64,000 bases of DNA, taken from NCBI RefSeq assembly GCF_963678195.1, contig NZ_OY782759.1, forward strand, positions 3,162,001 to 3,226,000, in the 5' to 3' direction. Each line of letters begins with the position of its first letter. Position 1 is the stretch's first letter. Source of the stretch: an uncultured Hyphomonas sp. (GTDB lineage Bacteria; Pseudomonadota; Alphaproteobacteria; Caulobacterales; Hyphomonadaceae). The notes below the pieces were generated by a model. It was not told the DNA's origin and did no database searches. It worked only from the letters and a program-made list of their open reading frames with translations. The position numbers and the translations under genes are program-made. Positions 33,047 through 41,746 of this stretch are shown piece after piece.

Positions 33047-34240
33047 GATCGCCGTGGCGATGATCTCTGCGATGCGCGGGATGTCTTTCAGGTTCAGCCC
33101 CGCAATATTGATCCGTCCCGATCCCGGCATGTAGAGGCCGCTTTGCTCACGCAGCGTCTTGGCGGCTTCCGGCGTGACCGGTAGCTGGCTGAACATGCCA
33201 TTCTGCGTGGCGAGGCTGGTGAGCAGGTTGGACCCCGTGCGCTGCACGAGTTCACCCGACAGCGCCTGGCGCAGCGAAATCATCCGCTCCCGCATCGTTG
33301 TCAGTTCCGCTTCCCATTCAGCCCGCAAGGCTGCATCGCCGAGGATGGTGGCGACGATACCCGCGCCATGCGCCGGCGGCATGGACCAGGTGGCCCGGGA
33401 AATGTCGGCCACATGCGTGGTCGCAGCCGCAATCCCGTCCGCCGTCTCGCCCACGGCGAGGAAACAGCCGGCCCGCTCGCGATAGAGGCCGAAATTCTTG
33501 GAGCAGGAATAGGAGATCAGCGCTTCGCCGGCTGCGTCGATGAAGGCGCGCACGCCTGCAATATCCTTGTCGAGCCCATGCGCGAATCCATGATAGGCAA
33601 CGTCCAGCATGACGATCAGGCCGCGCTCTTTCACGAAGGCGCCGACGGCACGCCAGTCTTCCAGCGTGAGGTCGATGCCAGTGGGGTTATGGCAAGGCCC
33701 CTGCACGATCACGCCGTCGCCGCGCTCTGCCTTTGCCAGGTCTTCCAGCATGCCGGCCCGGTCTGCCGTGCCGGTATCCGGATCTGCGTACCGGTAGCTG
33801 TCAGTCGTGAGGCCCGCGGACTGAACCACTTTCGGATGGTTCGGCCAGGTCGGGTCTGACACCCAGACCTTCTTCACGCCAAGGCGGCGCATCAGGCCCA
33901 CGCCCAGCGAAAGCGCGCCGCAGCCGCCCGGCGCGGTGAAGGACAGCGTGCGCCCTTCCTTGCAGACGGGGGCATCCACGCCGAAGACAAAATCCTCGAT
34001 CGCAGCGCAGAAATCGACATTGCCGCGCGGACCTTCATAGACCTTCGTGGTCTGACGCTGCAGCATCAGGGCCTCGGCCTTGGCGACCGCCGACATGACC
34101 GGGGTATTGCCCTGGTCATCCTTGTAGACGCCGACACCCAGATCGAATTTCTCGGCCCGGTCGTCTTCACGAAAAGCGGTCATCAGGCCGAGCAGAGCGT
34201 CCGGCGGAAGCGGCGATAGCGGAGAGAATGCAGAAGTCAT
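33044..34240 (-). CDS. class I aromatic/aspartate aminotransferase
   Basis: 398 residues, PLP-dependent. The lysine that holds the cofactor lies in SYSCSKNFGLYRERAG (residue ~245). Further family residues are in GPCHNPTG (~180) and in the C-terminal SGRINIAGL. It belongs to the AspC/TyrB family. In this context, with hppD, the CoA-transferase and the fumarylacetoacetase gene, it is probably the tyrosine aminotransferase that makes 4-hydroxyphenylpyruvate. Substrate choice is an inference from neighbours. Confidence 0.9.
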   Translation of the reverse strand: MTSAFSPLSPLPPDALLGLMTAFREDDRAEKFDLGVGVYKDDQGNTPVMSAVAKAEALMLQRQTTKVYEGPRGNVDFCAAIEDFVFGVDAPVCKEGRTLSFTAPGGCGALSLGVGLMRRLGVKKVWVSDPTWPNHPKVVQSAGLTTDSYRYADPDTGTADRAGMLEDLAKAERGDGVIVQGPCHNPTGIDLTLEDWRAVGAFVKERGLIVMLDVAYHGFAHGLDKDIAGVRAFIDAAGEALISYSCSKNFGLYRERAGCFLAVGETADGIAAATTHVADISRATWSMPPAHGAGIVATILGDAALRAEWEAELTTMRERMISLRQALSGELVQRTGSNLLTSLATQNGMFSQLPVTPEAAKTLREQSGLYMPGSGRINIAGLNLKDIPRIAEIIATAI

Positions 34241-34298
34241 GGCGCAGCCCTAATCCGGAGCGTGTCCGGATTCAATCCTCCTCGTCTGACAAGACGTA

Positions 34299-34928
34299 TT
34301 AGCCGACAATGGTCGCTTCGGTGTTTTCCTTGACGTCCTGCGGGGACACGCCGGGCGCGAGCTCAACGATTTTCAGGCCGCCCTCGACCACATCGAACAC
34401 ACAGAGGTCGGTGATGATGCGATTGACCACGCCCTTGCCCGTCAGCGGCAGCGTGCAGGCCTTCAGCACTTTCGTTTCGCCCTTCTTGTTGCAGTGATCC
34501 ATCACCACAACGATGCGCTTGACGCCAGCGACCAGGTCCATCGCCCCGCCCATGCCTTTGACCAGCTTGCCGGGGATCATCCAGTTGGCGATGTCGCCAT
34601 TCTCGGCCACTTCCATCGCACCCAGGATGGCGATGTTGATGTGGCCGCCGCGGATCATCGCAAAGCTGGTGGCGCTATCGAAAAAGCTGGTGCGCGGCAG
34701 CGTCGTGATCGTCTGCTTGCCGGCATTGATGAGGTCTGCGTCTTCCTCGCCCTCGAACGGGAACGGGCCCATGCCCAGCATGCCGTTCTCGGACTGGAGC
34801 GTCACGTCCATATCGTCCGGAATATGGTTCGCCACCAGCGTCGGAATGCCGATGCCAAGGTTCACATAGAAGCCGTCGTGGAGTTCCTTTGCGGCGCGCG
34901 CCGCCATTTCATCGCGTGTCCAGGGCAT
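34299..34928 (-). CDS. scoB: 3-oxoacid CoA-transferase subunit B
   Basis: 209 residues. The [12 protein letters not shown] motif near residue 48 contains the catalytic glutamate that carries the CoA thioester. The subunit works with ScoA to move CoA from succinyl-CoA to acetoacetate. The start codon overlaps the scoA stop by one base (TAATG), so the two are translated together. Acetoacetate is an end product of tyrosine breakdown, which explains the location. Confidence 0.95.
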   Translation of the reverse strand: MPWTRDEMAARAAKELHDGFYVNLGIGIPTLVANHIPDDMDVTLQSENGMLGMGPFPFEGEEDADLINAGKQTITTLPRTSFFDSATSFAMIRGGHINIAILGAMEVAENGDIANWMIPGKLVKGMGGAMDLVAGVKRIVVVMDHCNKKGETKVLKACTLPLTGKGVVNRIITDLCVFDVVEGGLKIVELAPGVSPQDVKENTEATIVG

Positions 34929-35635
34929 TAGTATTGCTCCCGCTTACGGGTGGTGCGTTGTTCGATACGCTTCTCGAAAGTGCCTTTCACGACACGCTGA
35001 ACGAAGATGCCCGGCAGGTGGATTTCGTCCGGGTCGAGACTTCCCGTCGGCACCAGTTCTTCCACTTCGGCGACGGTGACCTTGCCAGCCATCGCCATCG
35101 GCGGATTGAAGTTGCGGGCGGTCTTGTTGAAGATCAGATTGCCCTGCGTGTCCGCCTTCTCGGCCTTCACGATGGAGAGGTCAGACACAAGGCCGGTTTC
35201 GAGGATGTAGGTCTCGCCGTTGAAGTCGCGGTGTTCCTTGCCCTCGGCGATGATCGTGCCGACACCGGTCTTCGTGTAGAAGCCCGGAATGCCTGCGCCG
35301 CCAGCGCGGCAGCGCTCGGCCAGCGTGCCCTGCGGGTTGAACTCCAGCTCCAGCTCGCCGGAGAGATACTGGCGCTCGAACTCCTTGTTCTCCCCCACAT
35401 AGGACGAGATCATCTTCTTGATCTGCCGCGTCTGCAGCAGCAGGCCGAGGCCGAAATCGTCGACGCCCGCATTGTTGGAGATCGCGGTGATGTCCTTCAC
35501 GCCGCTTTCGCGCAGGGCGAGGATGAGATTTTCCGGAATGCCGCACAGGCCGAAGCCCCCGGCCATCACGGTCATGCCGTCGAAGGTGAGGCCCTCAAGG
35601 GCTTCCTTCGCAGAATTGTAGACCTTGCTAGACAT
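34928..35635 (-). CDS. scoA: 3-oxoacid CoA-transferase subunit A
   Basis: 235 residues. The N-terminal [13 protein letters not shown] (residue ~23) is the conserved glycine-rich CoA-binding loop, and [14 protein letters not shown] follows. It pairs with ScoB in an alpha2beta2 enzyme. It follows the fumarylacetoacetase-like gene with a 162-base gap, in which I see no clear terminator, so it may have its own promoter or be part of the long minus-strand operon. Confidence 0.95.
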   Translation of the reverse strand: MSSKVYNSAKEALEGLTFDGMTVMAGGFGLCGIPENLILALRESGVKDITAISNNAGVDDFGLGLLLQTRQIKKMISSYVGENKEFERQYLSGELELEFNPQGTLAERCRAGGAGIPGFYTKTGVGTIIAEGKEHRDFNGETYILETGLVSDLSIVKAEKADTQGNLIFNKTARNFNPPMAMAGKVTVAEVEELVPTGSLDPDEIHLPGIFVQRVVKGTFEKRIEQRTTRKREQY

Positions 35636-35797
35636 GGACAGGTCCTATCGCTCCCTGAATTGGGCGCTCAGGCAGGCAGAGCCCGCCCGGGCGCGCTTTC
35701 TTGTCTCGTATCACACTTTCCGGCTGGCCGAACCGTCTCGCACCGCCAAAATTTCAACAAGCGTTGAAACACAAGCCCGCCGGGAAAACAAGCCGGG

Positions 35798-36808
35798 TCA
35801 GATGGATTCCACGGTCTGCTCGATGGCTCCAAAGATGGAGTGCCCGGCCTTGTCCAGCATTTCCATGCGCACCGTATCGCCCGGCTTCATGAAGGGCGTT
35901 TTGGGCGCGCCGTCGGCAATCGTCTCGATCATGCGGATCTCGGCGATGCAGGAATAACCAAGCCCGCCCTCGGCGACCGGCTTGCCTGCCCCGCCATCGG
36001 CATCCTTGTTGGAGACTGTGCCGGAACCGATCACTGTGCCAGCGGTGAGGGGCCTTGTCTTTGCGGCGTGGGCCACAAGGCGGGCGAGGCTGAACGTGGC
36101 ATCGACCCCGGCCTCGGCGCGGCCGAAAGGCTGGCCGTTATAATCCACGTGCAGCGGCAGGTGGATGACGCTGTCCTTCCAGGCATCGCCCAGTTCGTCT
36201 GGCGTCACGGCCACGGGCGTGAAAGCGCTCGGCGGCTTGGACTGGAAGAAACCGAAGCCCTTGGCGAGTTCGCCGGGGATCAGCCCGCGCAGCGACACGT
36301 CATTGCACAGCATGACCAGCTTGATGTGGCTGGCCGCATCTGCCTCGGACACGCCCATGGGCACGTCATCGGTGATGACGGCCACCTCCCCTTCCATGTC
36401 ACAGCCCCAGGCGACATCGCCCAGCGGGATCGCGTCGCGGGGGCCGAGGAAGGCGTCGGAGCCGCCCTGGTACATCAGCGGATCGTCATAGAAGCTCTCC
36501 GGCACTTCGGCGCCGCGCGCTTTGCGTACCAGTTCGACATGATTGATATAGGCCGAGCCATCCGCCCACTGATAGGCACGCGGCAGCGGGCTTTCGCAGT
36601 CATGTTCGTGGAAGCGGAACGTCGGCACGCTGCCCAGTTCCACCTGCTCGGCCAGCAGCTGGAGGCGCGGGGCCATATGTTCCCAGTCATCCAGCGCCGC
36701 CTGCAGCGTGGGCGCAACAGAGGCCGCGTCCGTGGCACGTGTCAGGTCTTTCGAGACAACGACAAGGCGGCCATCACGGGCGCCGTTCTTAAGGGTAGCG
36801 AGTTTCAT
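35798..36808 (-). CDS. fumarylacetoacetate hydrolase family protein
   Basis: 336 residues with the FAH C-terminal domain. The metal-binding acidic residues are visible in CDMEGEVAVI (residue ~136-145) and in the nearby NDVSLR, and SGTVSNKD lies near the end. With hppD in the same operon, it most likely cleaves fumarylacetoacetate to fumarate and acetoacetate, the last step of homogentisate degradation. It starts 3 bases after the VOC gene ends, so coupling is tight. Confidence 0.88.
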   Translation of the reverse strand: MKLATLKNGARDGRLVVVSKDLTRATDAASVAPTLQAALDDWEHMAPRLQLLAEQVELGSVPTFRFHEHDCESPLPRAYQWADGSAYINHVELVRKARGAEVPESFYDDPLMYQGGSDAFLGPRDAIPLGDVAWGCDMEGEVAVITDDVPMGVSEADAASHIKLVMLCNDVSLRGLIPGELAKGFGFFQSKPPSAFTPVAVTPDELGDAWKDSVIHLPLHVDYNGQPFGRAEAGVDATFSLARLVAHAAKTRPLTAGTVIGSGTVSNKDADGGAGKPVAEGGLGYSCIAEIRMIETIADGAPKTPFMKPGDTVRMEMLDKAGHSIFGAIEQTVESI

Positions 36809-36811
36809 GAA

Positions 36812-37363
36812 TCAGCTTTCTTCCGCGATTTTTTCGTGCAGCCAGGCGGCGTGGCGCGGGGCTTTCTTTGTGGCGTTCCATTCCTCGATCATCGGCTCGG
36901 CGACGGATTTCAGCTGCGCCATCTGTTCCGGCGTGCCGATGTCTGCGGCGAGTTCGATGCGGTGGCCGTTGGGGTCGAAGAAATAGATCGACTTGAAGAT
37001 GCCGTGATGCGTGGGCCCGAGCACGTCGAGGCCCATGCCTTCGAGATGCGCCTTGGTTTCCATCAGCTCTTCCAGCGAACCGACGCGGAAGGCGATATGC
37101 TGCACCCAGACAGGCGTGTTCTCGTCGCGGCCCATGTCGGGCTGCTCAGGCAGTTCGAAAAAGGCCAGCACATTGCCGTTCCCGGCATCGAGGAAAATAT
37201 GCATGTACGGATCATAGGCGCCGGTCGAGGGCACATGGTCTTCCGCAATGGCCAGCTGGAAATCCATGCCGAGCGCGTCGCGATAGAACTCGACCGTCTG
37301 CTTGGCATCCTTGCAGCGATAGGCGACGTGGTGGACGCCTTTCAGGGGGGCGGGTGAGGTCAT
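36812..37363 (-). CDS. VOC superfamily (glyoxalase-like) protein in the tyrosine operon
   Basis: 183 residues with two beta-alpha-beta-beta-beta modules of the VOC fold. Candidate metal ligands are His in GVHHVAYRC (~11), His in YMHIF, His in VQHIAFRV (~90) and Glu in GHRIELA (~135). The C-terminal 40 residues are an added helical segment. Function is unknown: it may be a dioxygenase or isomerase acting in the homogentisate pathway. It overlaps the next upstream gene by four bases (ATGA). Confidence 0.8.
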   Translation of the reverse strand: MTSPAPLKGVHHVAYRCKDAKQTVEFYRDALGMDFQLAIAEDHVPSTGAYDPYMHIFLDAGNGNVLAFFELPEQPDMGRDENTPVWVQHIAFRVGSLEELMETKAHLEGMGLDVLGPTHHGIFKSIYFFDPNGHRIELAADIGTPEQMAQLKSVAEPMIEEWNATKKAPRHAAWLHEKIAEES

Positions 37364-37587
37364 TCAAAATCCTCCACAGGTATGGACTTATCTGGAAAGA
37401 ATCGTCTGGCGGTCAGGATCCCCGCAAGGCTTCCGATGCCCACAAATATGGCGGACTTCAGCGCAGAGCTAATCGGTAAAGACAGGAAATAGTTGTCCAC
37501 CAAGTATAGAGCCGTCATCACAACAACCATCACACCGCCGAGTACCAACCGGCTTCTCGGGTCTCGTTTTACAGTCGGCTTCGTCAT
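37360..37587 (-). CDS. small two-helix membrane protein in the tyrosine operon
   Basis: 75 residues with hydrophobic segments at about 14-33 and 41-61. It is flanked by basic residues, with a C-terminal SIPVEDFE tail. The coding sequence is visibly lower in G+C than its neighbours. It overlaps the VOC gene by four bases and the upstream small gene by one, so it is translated with the operon. I recognise no family. Confidence 0.75.
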   Translation of the reverse strand: MTKPTVKRDPRSRLVLGGVMVVVMTALYLVDNYFLSLPISSALKSAIFVGIGSLAGILTARRFFPDKSIPVEDFE

Positions 37588-37802
37588 CAGCGAGTCTCTC
37601 CCTTGTCTTTTGCGGCGTTCTTTGCGCGCCGCCAGGCGTTGAACCAGCTGCCGATCCCGAGGCCGAGCGTGACGCCCGGAATGGCCGGGGCGGAAATCAC
37701 CCCGATGCGCCAGAGAATGACGCCAACCACCGTGCCCGCCACGGCCCCGATCAGGCCTTCGCCGACCGGGGAGAGTTCAACTTTCTTCTTTGGTTCGCTC
37801 AT
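37587..37802 (-). CDS. second small membrane protein in the tyrosine operon
   Basis: 71 residues. A Gly/Ala/Val-rich membrane segment (about 15-33) is followed by a second one (about 38-55) and a basic C-terminus ([14 protein letters not shown]). It begins four bases inside the end of hppD (ATGA overlap). No known family. Possible roles are an anchor, a transporter subunit or an unrelated passenger. Confidence 0.75.
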   Translation of the reverse strand: MSEPKKKVELSPVGEGLIGAVAGTVVGVILWRIGVISAPAIPGVTLGLGIGSWFNAWRRAKNAAKDKGETR

Positions 37803-38890
37803 GCGTCCTCTTCGACCTTCAATGCACCTCGCTGAATCTGGTCACGTTCCATGGATTCGAACAAGGCCTTGAAGTTACCTTCGCCAAAGCCTTCCTTGTA
37901 GTCACCCTTGCGCTGGATGAATTCGAAGAAGACCGGGCCGATTTCGGCCTGGGCGAAGATCTGCAGCAGGAGACGCGGCTCGCCGCCTTCGGTCGTGCCG
38001 TCCAGCAGCAGGCCGCGGGATTTGAGGCCTTCGACGTCCTCGCCATGGCCCGGCAGACGCTCGTCCAGCATCTCGTAATAGGCTGCCGGCGGCGCCGTCA
38101 TGAAGGGCACGCCCTTCTGTTTCAGGCTGTCATAGCAGGCATAGAGGTCGTCGCAGATGAGGGCGATGTGCTGGATGCCCTCGCCATTGAATTCGCGCAG
38201 GAATTCCTCGATCTGGCCGCCGCCGCTCTTGCCTTCTTCGTTCAGCGGAATACGGATCTTGCCATCCGGCGCCGTCAGCGCCTTGGACGTCAGGCCGGTA
38301 TATTCGCCCTTGATGTCGAAATAGCGGATTTCCTGGAAGTTGAAGAGCTTCTCATAGAAATCAGCCCAATACTTCATCCGGCCGCCGTAAACATTGTGCG
38401 TCAAATGGTCGATCAGCTTGAAGCCTGCGCCGGCGGGGTGCTTCTCCACGTCCGGCAGGTATTCGAAATCGATGTCATAGATGTCCAGCCCCTCGCCATA
38501 GCGGTCGATCAGGTAGATGATCGAATTGCCGATGCCGCGGATGCCCGGAATGTGCAGCTCCATCGGGCCGGTCTGGACGTGCACGGGCTCGGCGCCCTGC
38601 TCCAGCAAGTGTGTGTAGGCCTTGCGGGCGTCGCGCACGCGAAAGCCCATCCCGCAGGCCGAGGGCCCATGTTCACGTGAGAAATACCAGGCCGCCGATT
38701 TCGGCTCATAATTGGTGATCAGATTGATGCCGCCCTGGCGCCAGAGCTCGACATCTTTCGAGCGGTGACGGGCAACCTTGGTGAAGCCCATCGTTTCGAA
38801 AACCGGCTCCAGAACACCTTTTTCAGGCGCGGAAAACTCAATGAATTCGAAACCGTCGAGGCCTGCAGGGTTGTCAAACAGGTCAGCCAT
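37799..38890 (-). CDS. hppD: 4-hydroxyphenylpyruvate dioxygenase
   Basis: 363 residues, normal length. Two VOC-type domains are present. The C-terminal one supplies the iron ligands, among them His in [10 protein letters not shown] (~167), His in GIQHIALIC (~245) and Glu in [10 protein letters not shown] (~325). The enzyme converts 4-hydroxyphenylpyruvate to homogentisate with oxygen. It is the first gene of the minus-strand operon and is divergent from the MarR gene, with palindromes between. Confidence 0.97.
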   Translation of the reverse strand: MADLFDNPAGLDGFEFIEFSAPEKGVLEPVFETMGFTKVARHRSKDVELWRQGGINLITNYEPKSAAWYFSREHGPSACGMGFRVRDARKAYTHLLEQGAEPVHVQTGPMELHIPGIRGIGNSIIYLIDRYGEGLDIYDIDFEYLPDVEKHPAGAGFKLIDHLTHNVYGGRMKYWADFYEKLFNFQEIRYFDIKGEYTGLTSKALTAPDGKIRIPLNEEGKSGGGQIEEFLREFNGEGIQHIALICDDLYACYDSLKQKGVPFMTAPPAAYYEMLDERLPGHGEDVEGLKSRGLLLDGTTEGGEPRLLLQIFAQAEIGPVFFEFIQRKGDYKEGFGEGNFKALFESMERDQIQRGALKVEEDA

Positions 38891-38906
38891 GGGTTCTCTC
38901 TCCCTA

Positions 38907-38939
38907 TTGATATCAAAAATATAGTTTCATATGTAACTA
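38907..38939. promoter_or_regulatory. two palindromes between hppD and the MarR gene (candidate MarR operators)
   Basis: TTGATATCAA at 38907-38916 is a perfect palindrome. TAGTTTCATATGTAACTA at 38922-38939 is near-perfect (16 of 18 positions). The centres are 19 bp apart, and both sit in the 70-base gap of the divergent promoters, where a MarR dimer would block both. Confidence 0.65.
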
Positions 38940-38960
38940 ACTGCTCGCCGCAAGGCAAGT

Positions 38961-39443
38961 ATGAATGGACCCGCCATGCCCGAATCCTCCCGCACTCCGC
39001 AGCTGCGCCTGCGAGAATTCCTCCCCTACCGCCTGTCCGTCCTGTCCAACACGATCTCGCGCCGAATTGCGGAGCTGTATGATCGCGAATTCGGTCTGTC
39101 GATCTGGCAGTGGCGCGTCATGGCTGTCACAGGCGATGCGCCGGGAATCAGCGCCACCGAGATCGGCCAGCGCACGGCGATGGACAAGGTTGCCGTCAGC
39201 CGCGCCGTCGCCGGCCTGATCGAAGTCGGATACCTGGAGCGCAAATCCTCTGAAGAGGATGGCCGCCGCTCCAAACTCTACCACACGCCTGCCGGGACAT
39301 CGGTTTATGACGAGATTGTGCCGATGGCGATTGCCGAGGAGCAGGCTCTGGAAGCCGTCCTCACACCGGAAGAACGCGTGGAACTTACCCGCCTTATGGA
39401 AAAACTGGCCGGGTCCGCCTCTCCCGACCGTCCCCTCTGGTAA
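38961..39443 (+). CDS. MarR family regulator of the hppD operon
   Basis: 160 residues. The winged helix has recognition helix TAMDKVAVSRAVAGLIEVG (residues ~75-93) and wing SSEEDGRRSKLY. The N-terminal helices carry LREFLPYRLSVLSNTISRRI, close to HpaR/MarR-type dimer segments. The second ATG at 38976 is also possible. Its position and the palindromes suggest it controls hppD in response to a tyrosine-pathway metabolite such as homogentisate or 4-hydroxyphenylpyruvate. Confidence 0.9.
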   Translation: MNGPAMPESSRTPQLRLREFLPYRLSVLSNTISRRIAELYDREFGLSIWQWRVMAVTGDAPGISATEIGQRTAMDKVAVSRAVAGLIEVGYLERKSSEEDGRRSKLYHTPAGTSVYDEIVPMAIAEEQALEAVLTPEERVELTRLMEKLAGSASPDRPLW

Positions 39444-39452
39444 CCAGGGGGC

Positions 39453-40430
39453 TTATGCCCTGCGGCGCCGGATGCTGAGCGAGCGCGAAACGTCGGAATC
39501 CTCTTCCAGCGTGAAGCGTTCCACCAGCCGCGCAATGAAAGCCGACAACGCATCGCGCACTTCATAGGGCGCTTCCATGGGCAGGAAGTGCGACGTGCCA
39601 CGGACGCCTTTCATCATCAGCGCCTGATTCATCAGGATAATCTGAGCACGAACCTTTGGCGTAATCACAGATGCACGGTTCGGACGGAGCACGATGATCG
39701 GGATCTTGTGCTTCCGGACATTCCTGAGCGCGCGCCATGGCTGGTTGCGCTGGGCCGAAAATGTTGCCGACTCCCATTTCGGATCACAGGTCAGCCGCCA
39801 AGTCTGTTCTTCGCTCTGCACAGAATTCTGGTCGACCCGGTCAATGCCATCCAGAAGATAATCGGCCAGGAAGGGCTCGCGCCAGGACGCGAACGCGCCG
39901 CGGCCGGTATAGGATTCCAGCGCTTCGCGGAATGCCGGGAACTCGGCCCGCCGCTTCTTCGCCGCGCCCGCGAGCGTGTTGCGGTTGGCAATCCAGGTGA
40001 CCGGCGGAAAAACATGTTTCCAGAAATAATAGACGCGCGGCAGGATCACCGGATCTGCCAGCACCAGTCCCTTGACCAGGTCAGGCCGCTTGCCAGCCAC
40101 CAGAAGGGCCACCGTCGCACCCATGGAATGCCCGCTCAGAACGACCCCATTGGGCGCTTCCTTCTCCAGCCACTCGATCACGTCATCGCGGTAGCGGTGC
40201 CACGATTTCAAGCGTCCCGGCTTTGTCGGCATGGTCGACCGGCCGTGCCCGCGCATGTCGAGCGCGGCCACGCGCTGGCGCAGGCCAAGCGGTGCCAGCA
40301 TTGACTGATAGGTCATGGCGTTGAAGCCGGTAGCATGGATCCACACCGCGGCGAACGGTTTGATCGGATCGCCGAACTCGATACCGGCCAGCGTGCCTCC
40401 GGCCTTCATCTCGGTTGCAAAACGCCGCAT
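39453..40430 (-). CDS. alpha/beta hydrolase
   Basis: 325 residues without a signal peptide. LDMRGHGRS (~60) is the typical family strand-turn, and the nucleophile serine lies in LSGHSMGATVAL (~101). The late GTSHFLPMEAP provides the histidine. The substrate is unknown. The start overlaps the stop of the DUF4197 lipoprotein gene by one base, so they are one transcript. It converges with the MarR gene. Confidence 0.85.
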   Translation of the reverse strand: MRRFATEMKAGGTLAGIEFGDPIKPFAAVWIHATGFNAMTYQSMLAPLGLRQRVAALDMRGHGRSTMPTKPGRLKSWHRYRDDVIEWLEKEAPNGVVLSGHSMGATVALLVAGKRPDLVKGLVLADPVILPRVYYFWKHVFPPVTWIANRNTLAGAAKKRRAEFPAFREALESYTGRGAFASWREPFLADYLLDGIDRVDQNSVQSEEQTWRLTCDPKWESATFSAQRNQPWRALRNVRKHKIPIIVLRPNRASVITPKVRAQIILMNQALMMKGVRGTSHFLPMEAPYEVRDALSAFIARLVERFTLEEDSDVSRSLSIRRRRA

Positions 40431-41176
40431 CAGCCGCGATTCCCGAACACGCGTCGCAGCAAATCCGTACTCCGCGCGAGCGGGTTTTCCCGGATCTTCG
40501 TTTCCTCCTCTGCGACGTACAGGAAGATACCGTCCAGGCCGTAATCAACAGCATGCGCGGTCAGGTCTGCCTGCAGGCTGGAAGTGATGCCGCTTGCCCC
40601 ATATTGCGAGGCGACATTTTCCATCGCCGTGAAAGCGCCGGACTTCGACAGCGCCTCCCGGGCATAGGGCGTGAAAGCGGCCCGCAGCTGGGGTTCCGTC
40701 TTTGACCGGAGATAATCGGTCGCAGCCGTATCTCCGCCGTTCAGAATGTTGAGTGCGTCAGTGATGGTCATGTTGCGGATCGCGCCAAGGATCAGAACCT
40801 GCGCTTCGGGCACGGCCGATTCGGCTGCGCGGTTCATGCGCAGCTCCAGATCGTCGAGCGGCTTGCTCGCGCCGACTTTTGCCAGATTGGTCTGGAGGGT
40901 CCGGTAAGTCTGCGGCAGCGGAATGCGGATTTTCGGATCCCCATAATAGCCGTTTGTCTGGCCAAGCTGATTGGCGACCAGATTGGTGCCGACCGTCAGG
41001 GCTTCGCGCAGACCGGCATCGATTTCAGCGATGCTGAGCGTGCTTGGCGAGTCGGGCGCGGTGGTGGAACCAAGGACCTCTCCCAGAACACGGCCGAACT
41101 CTCCGCTGGTGCCTGTTTCAGCACACCCTGCCGTGAGAAGCGCAAGTGTCAGCGCTCCCAGCATCCCTCGGTTCAT
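40430..41176 (-). CDS. DUF4197 family lipoprotein
   Basis: 248 residues. The signal peptide ends LLTAGC, a good lipobox. The body matches the DUF4197 pattern: IDAGLREALTVGTNLVANQLG near residue 52, IRIPLPQTYRTLQ near 83 and DALNILNGGDTAATDYL near 140. It is predicted all-helical and periplasmic. The function of the family is not known. It is first in a two-gene unit with an alpha/beta hydrolase. Confidence 0.85.
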   Translation of the reverse strand: MNRGMLGALTLALLTAGCAETGTSGEFGRVLGEVLGSTTAPDSPSTLSIAEIDAGLREALTVGTNLVANQLGQTNGYYGDPKIRIPLPQTYRTLQTNLAKVGASKPLDDLELRMNRAAESAVPEAQVLILGAIRNMTITDALNILNGGDTAATDYLRSKTEPQLRAAFTPYAREALSKSGAFTAMENVASQYGASGITSSLQADLTAHAVDYGLDGIFLYVAEEETKIRENPLARSTDLLRRVFGNRG

Positions 41177-41324
41177 CTGTTTTTACCCTCACTCTGGCCC
41201 CGGCCCCGGGACCCTCCGTCTGTCCTACAGGAGCCCTTGCCGGAAATGAAGCCGCGCCCGCAGACAGGATGCATCAAAGCCTGACCTTACAAACTTGTCA
41301 CGCGGCAGCGCGGAAAATCTCATT

Positions 41325-41365
41325 GACCACGCTTGTAGTCATGCCTTATGACCACGCTTGTAGTC
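41325..41365 (+). promoter_or_regulatory. tandem BlaI-type operators
   Basis: GACCACGCTTGTAGTC occurs twice, exactly, at 41325-41340 and 41350-41365, with 25 bp from copy to copy. Each copy has dyad symmetry (GAC.AC....GT.GTC), like the TACA/TGTA operators of BlaI/MecI repressors. They end 18 bases before the blaI start codon and probably overlap its promoter. Confidence 0.8.
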
Positions 41366-41383
41366 TTACCGGAGAGCCCGCAG

Positions 41384-41746
41384 ATGAAGATTTCAGCCGC
41401 TGAACTCGATGTGATGAGCGTGCTGTGGCAGACGCCCGGCCTCGCCGCCTCCGACGTCCATGACGCGCTCGGCGACGAAAAGGACTGGACCAGCCGCACC
41501 GTGAAAACGCTGCTGGCCCGCCTGGTCGAGAAAGGCGCGCTCCGGACGGAAGAGGATGGCCGCCGCTACCTCTATTATCCGGTCATTGAAGAAGGGGCCT
41601 ACAAGGCCAAGGCCGCTGGCCAGTTTGTCGACCGGGTCTTTTCCGGCCGCGCTGCGCCTCTGGTTGCGCACCTGGCGGATACGCGCGGCCTGACACCGGA
41701 AGACATTGAGGAACTGGAACGCCTGCTGGGGGATCTGAAGAAATGA
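41384..41746 (+). CDS. blaI: BlaI/MecI/CopY family transcriptional repressor
   Basis: 120 residues. The winged helix covers residues 1-70 (ISAAELDVMSVLW, then WTSRTVKTLLARLVEKGAL) and the C-terminal dimer helices follow. The ATG at 41384 with GGAGAG 8 bases upstream was preferred over an ATG at 41348 that lies inside the operator repeat. The gene overlaps blaR1 by four bases (ATGA). BlaI repressors are removed by BlaR1-triggered cleavage. Confidence 0.9.
   Translation: MKISAAELDVMSVLWQTPGLAASDVHDALGDEKDWTSRTVKTLLARLVEKGALRTEEDGRRYLYYPVIEEGAYKAKAAGQFVDRVFSGRAAPLVAHLADTRGLTPEDIEELERLLGDLKK

Noticed and set aside
36812-37363. VOC protein as homogentisate dioxygenase
   Set aside because: HmgA is a cupin-fold enzyme of about 430 residues; a 183-residue VOC protein is not that family, so I leave its function open.
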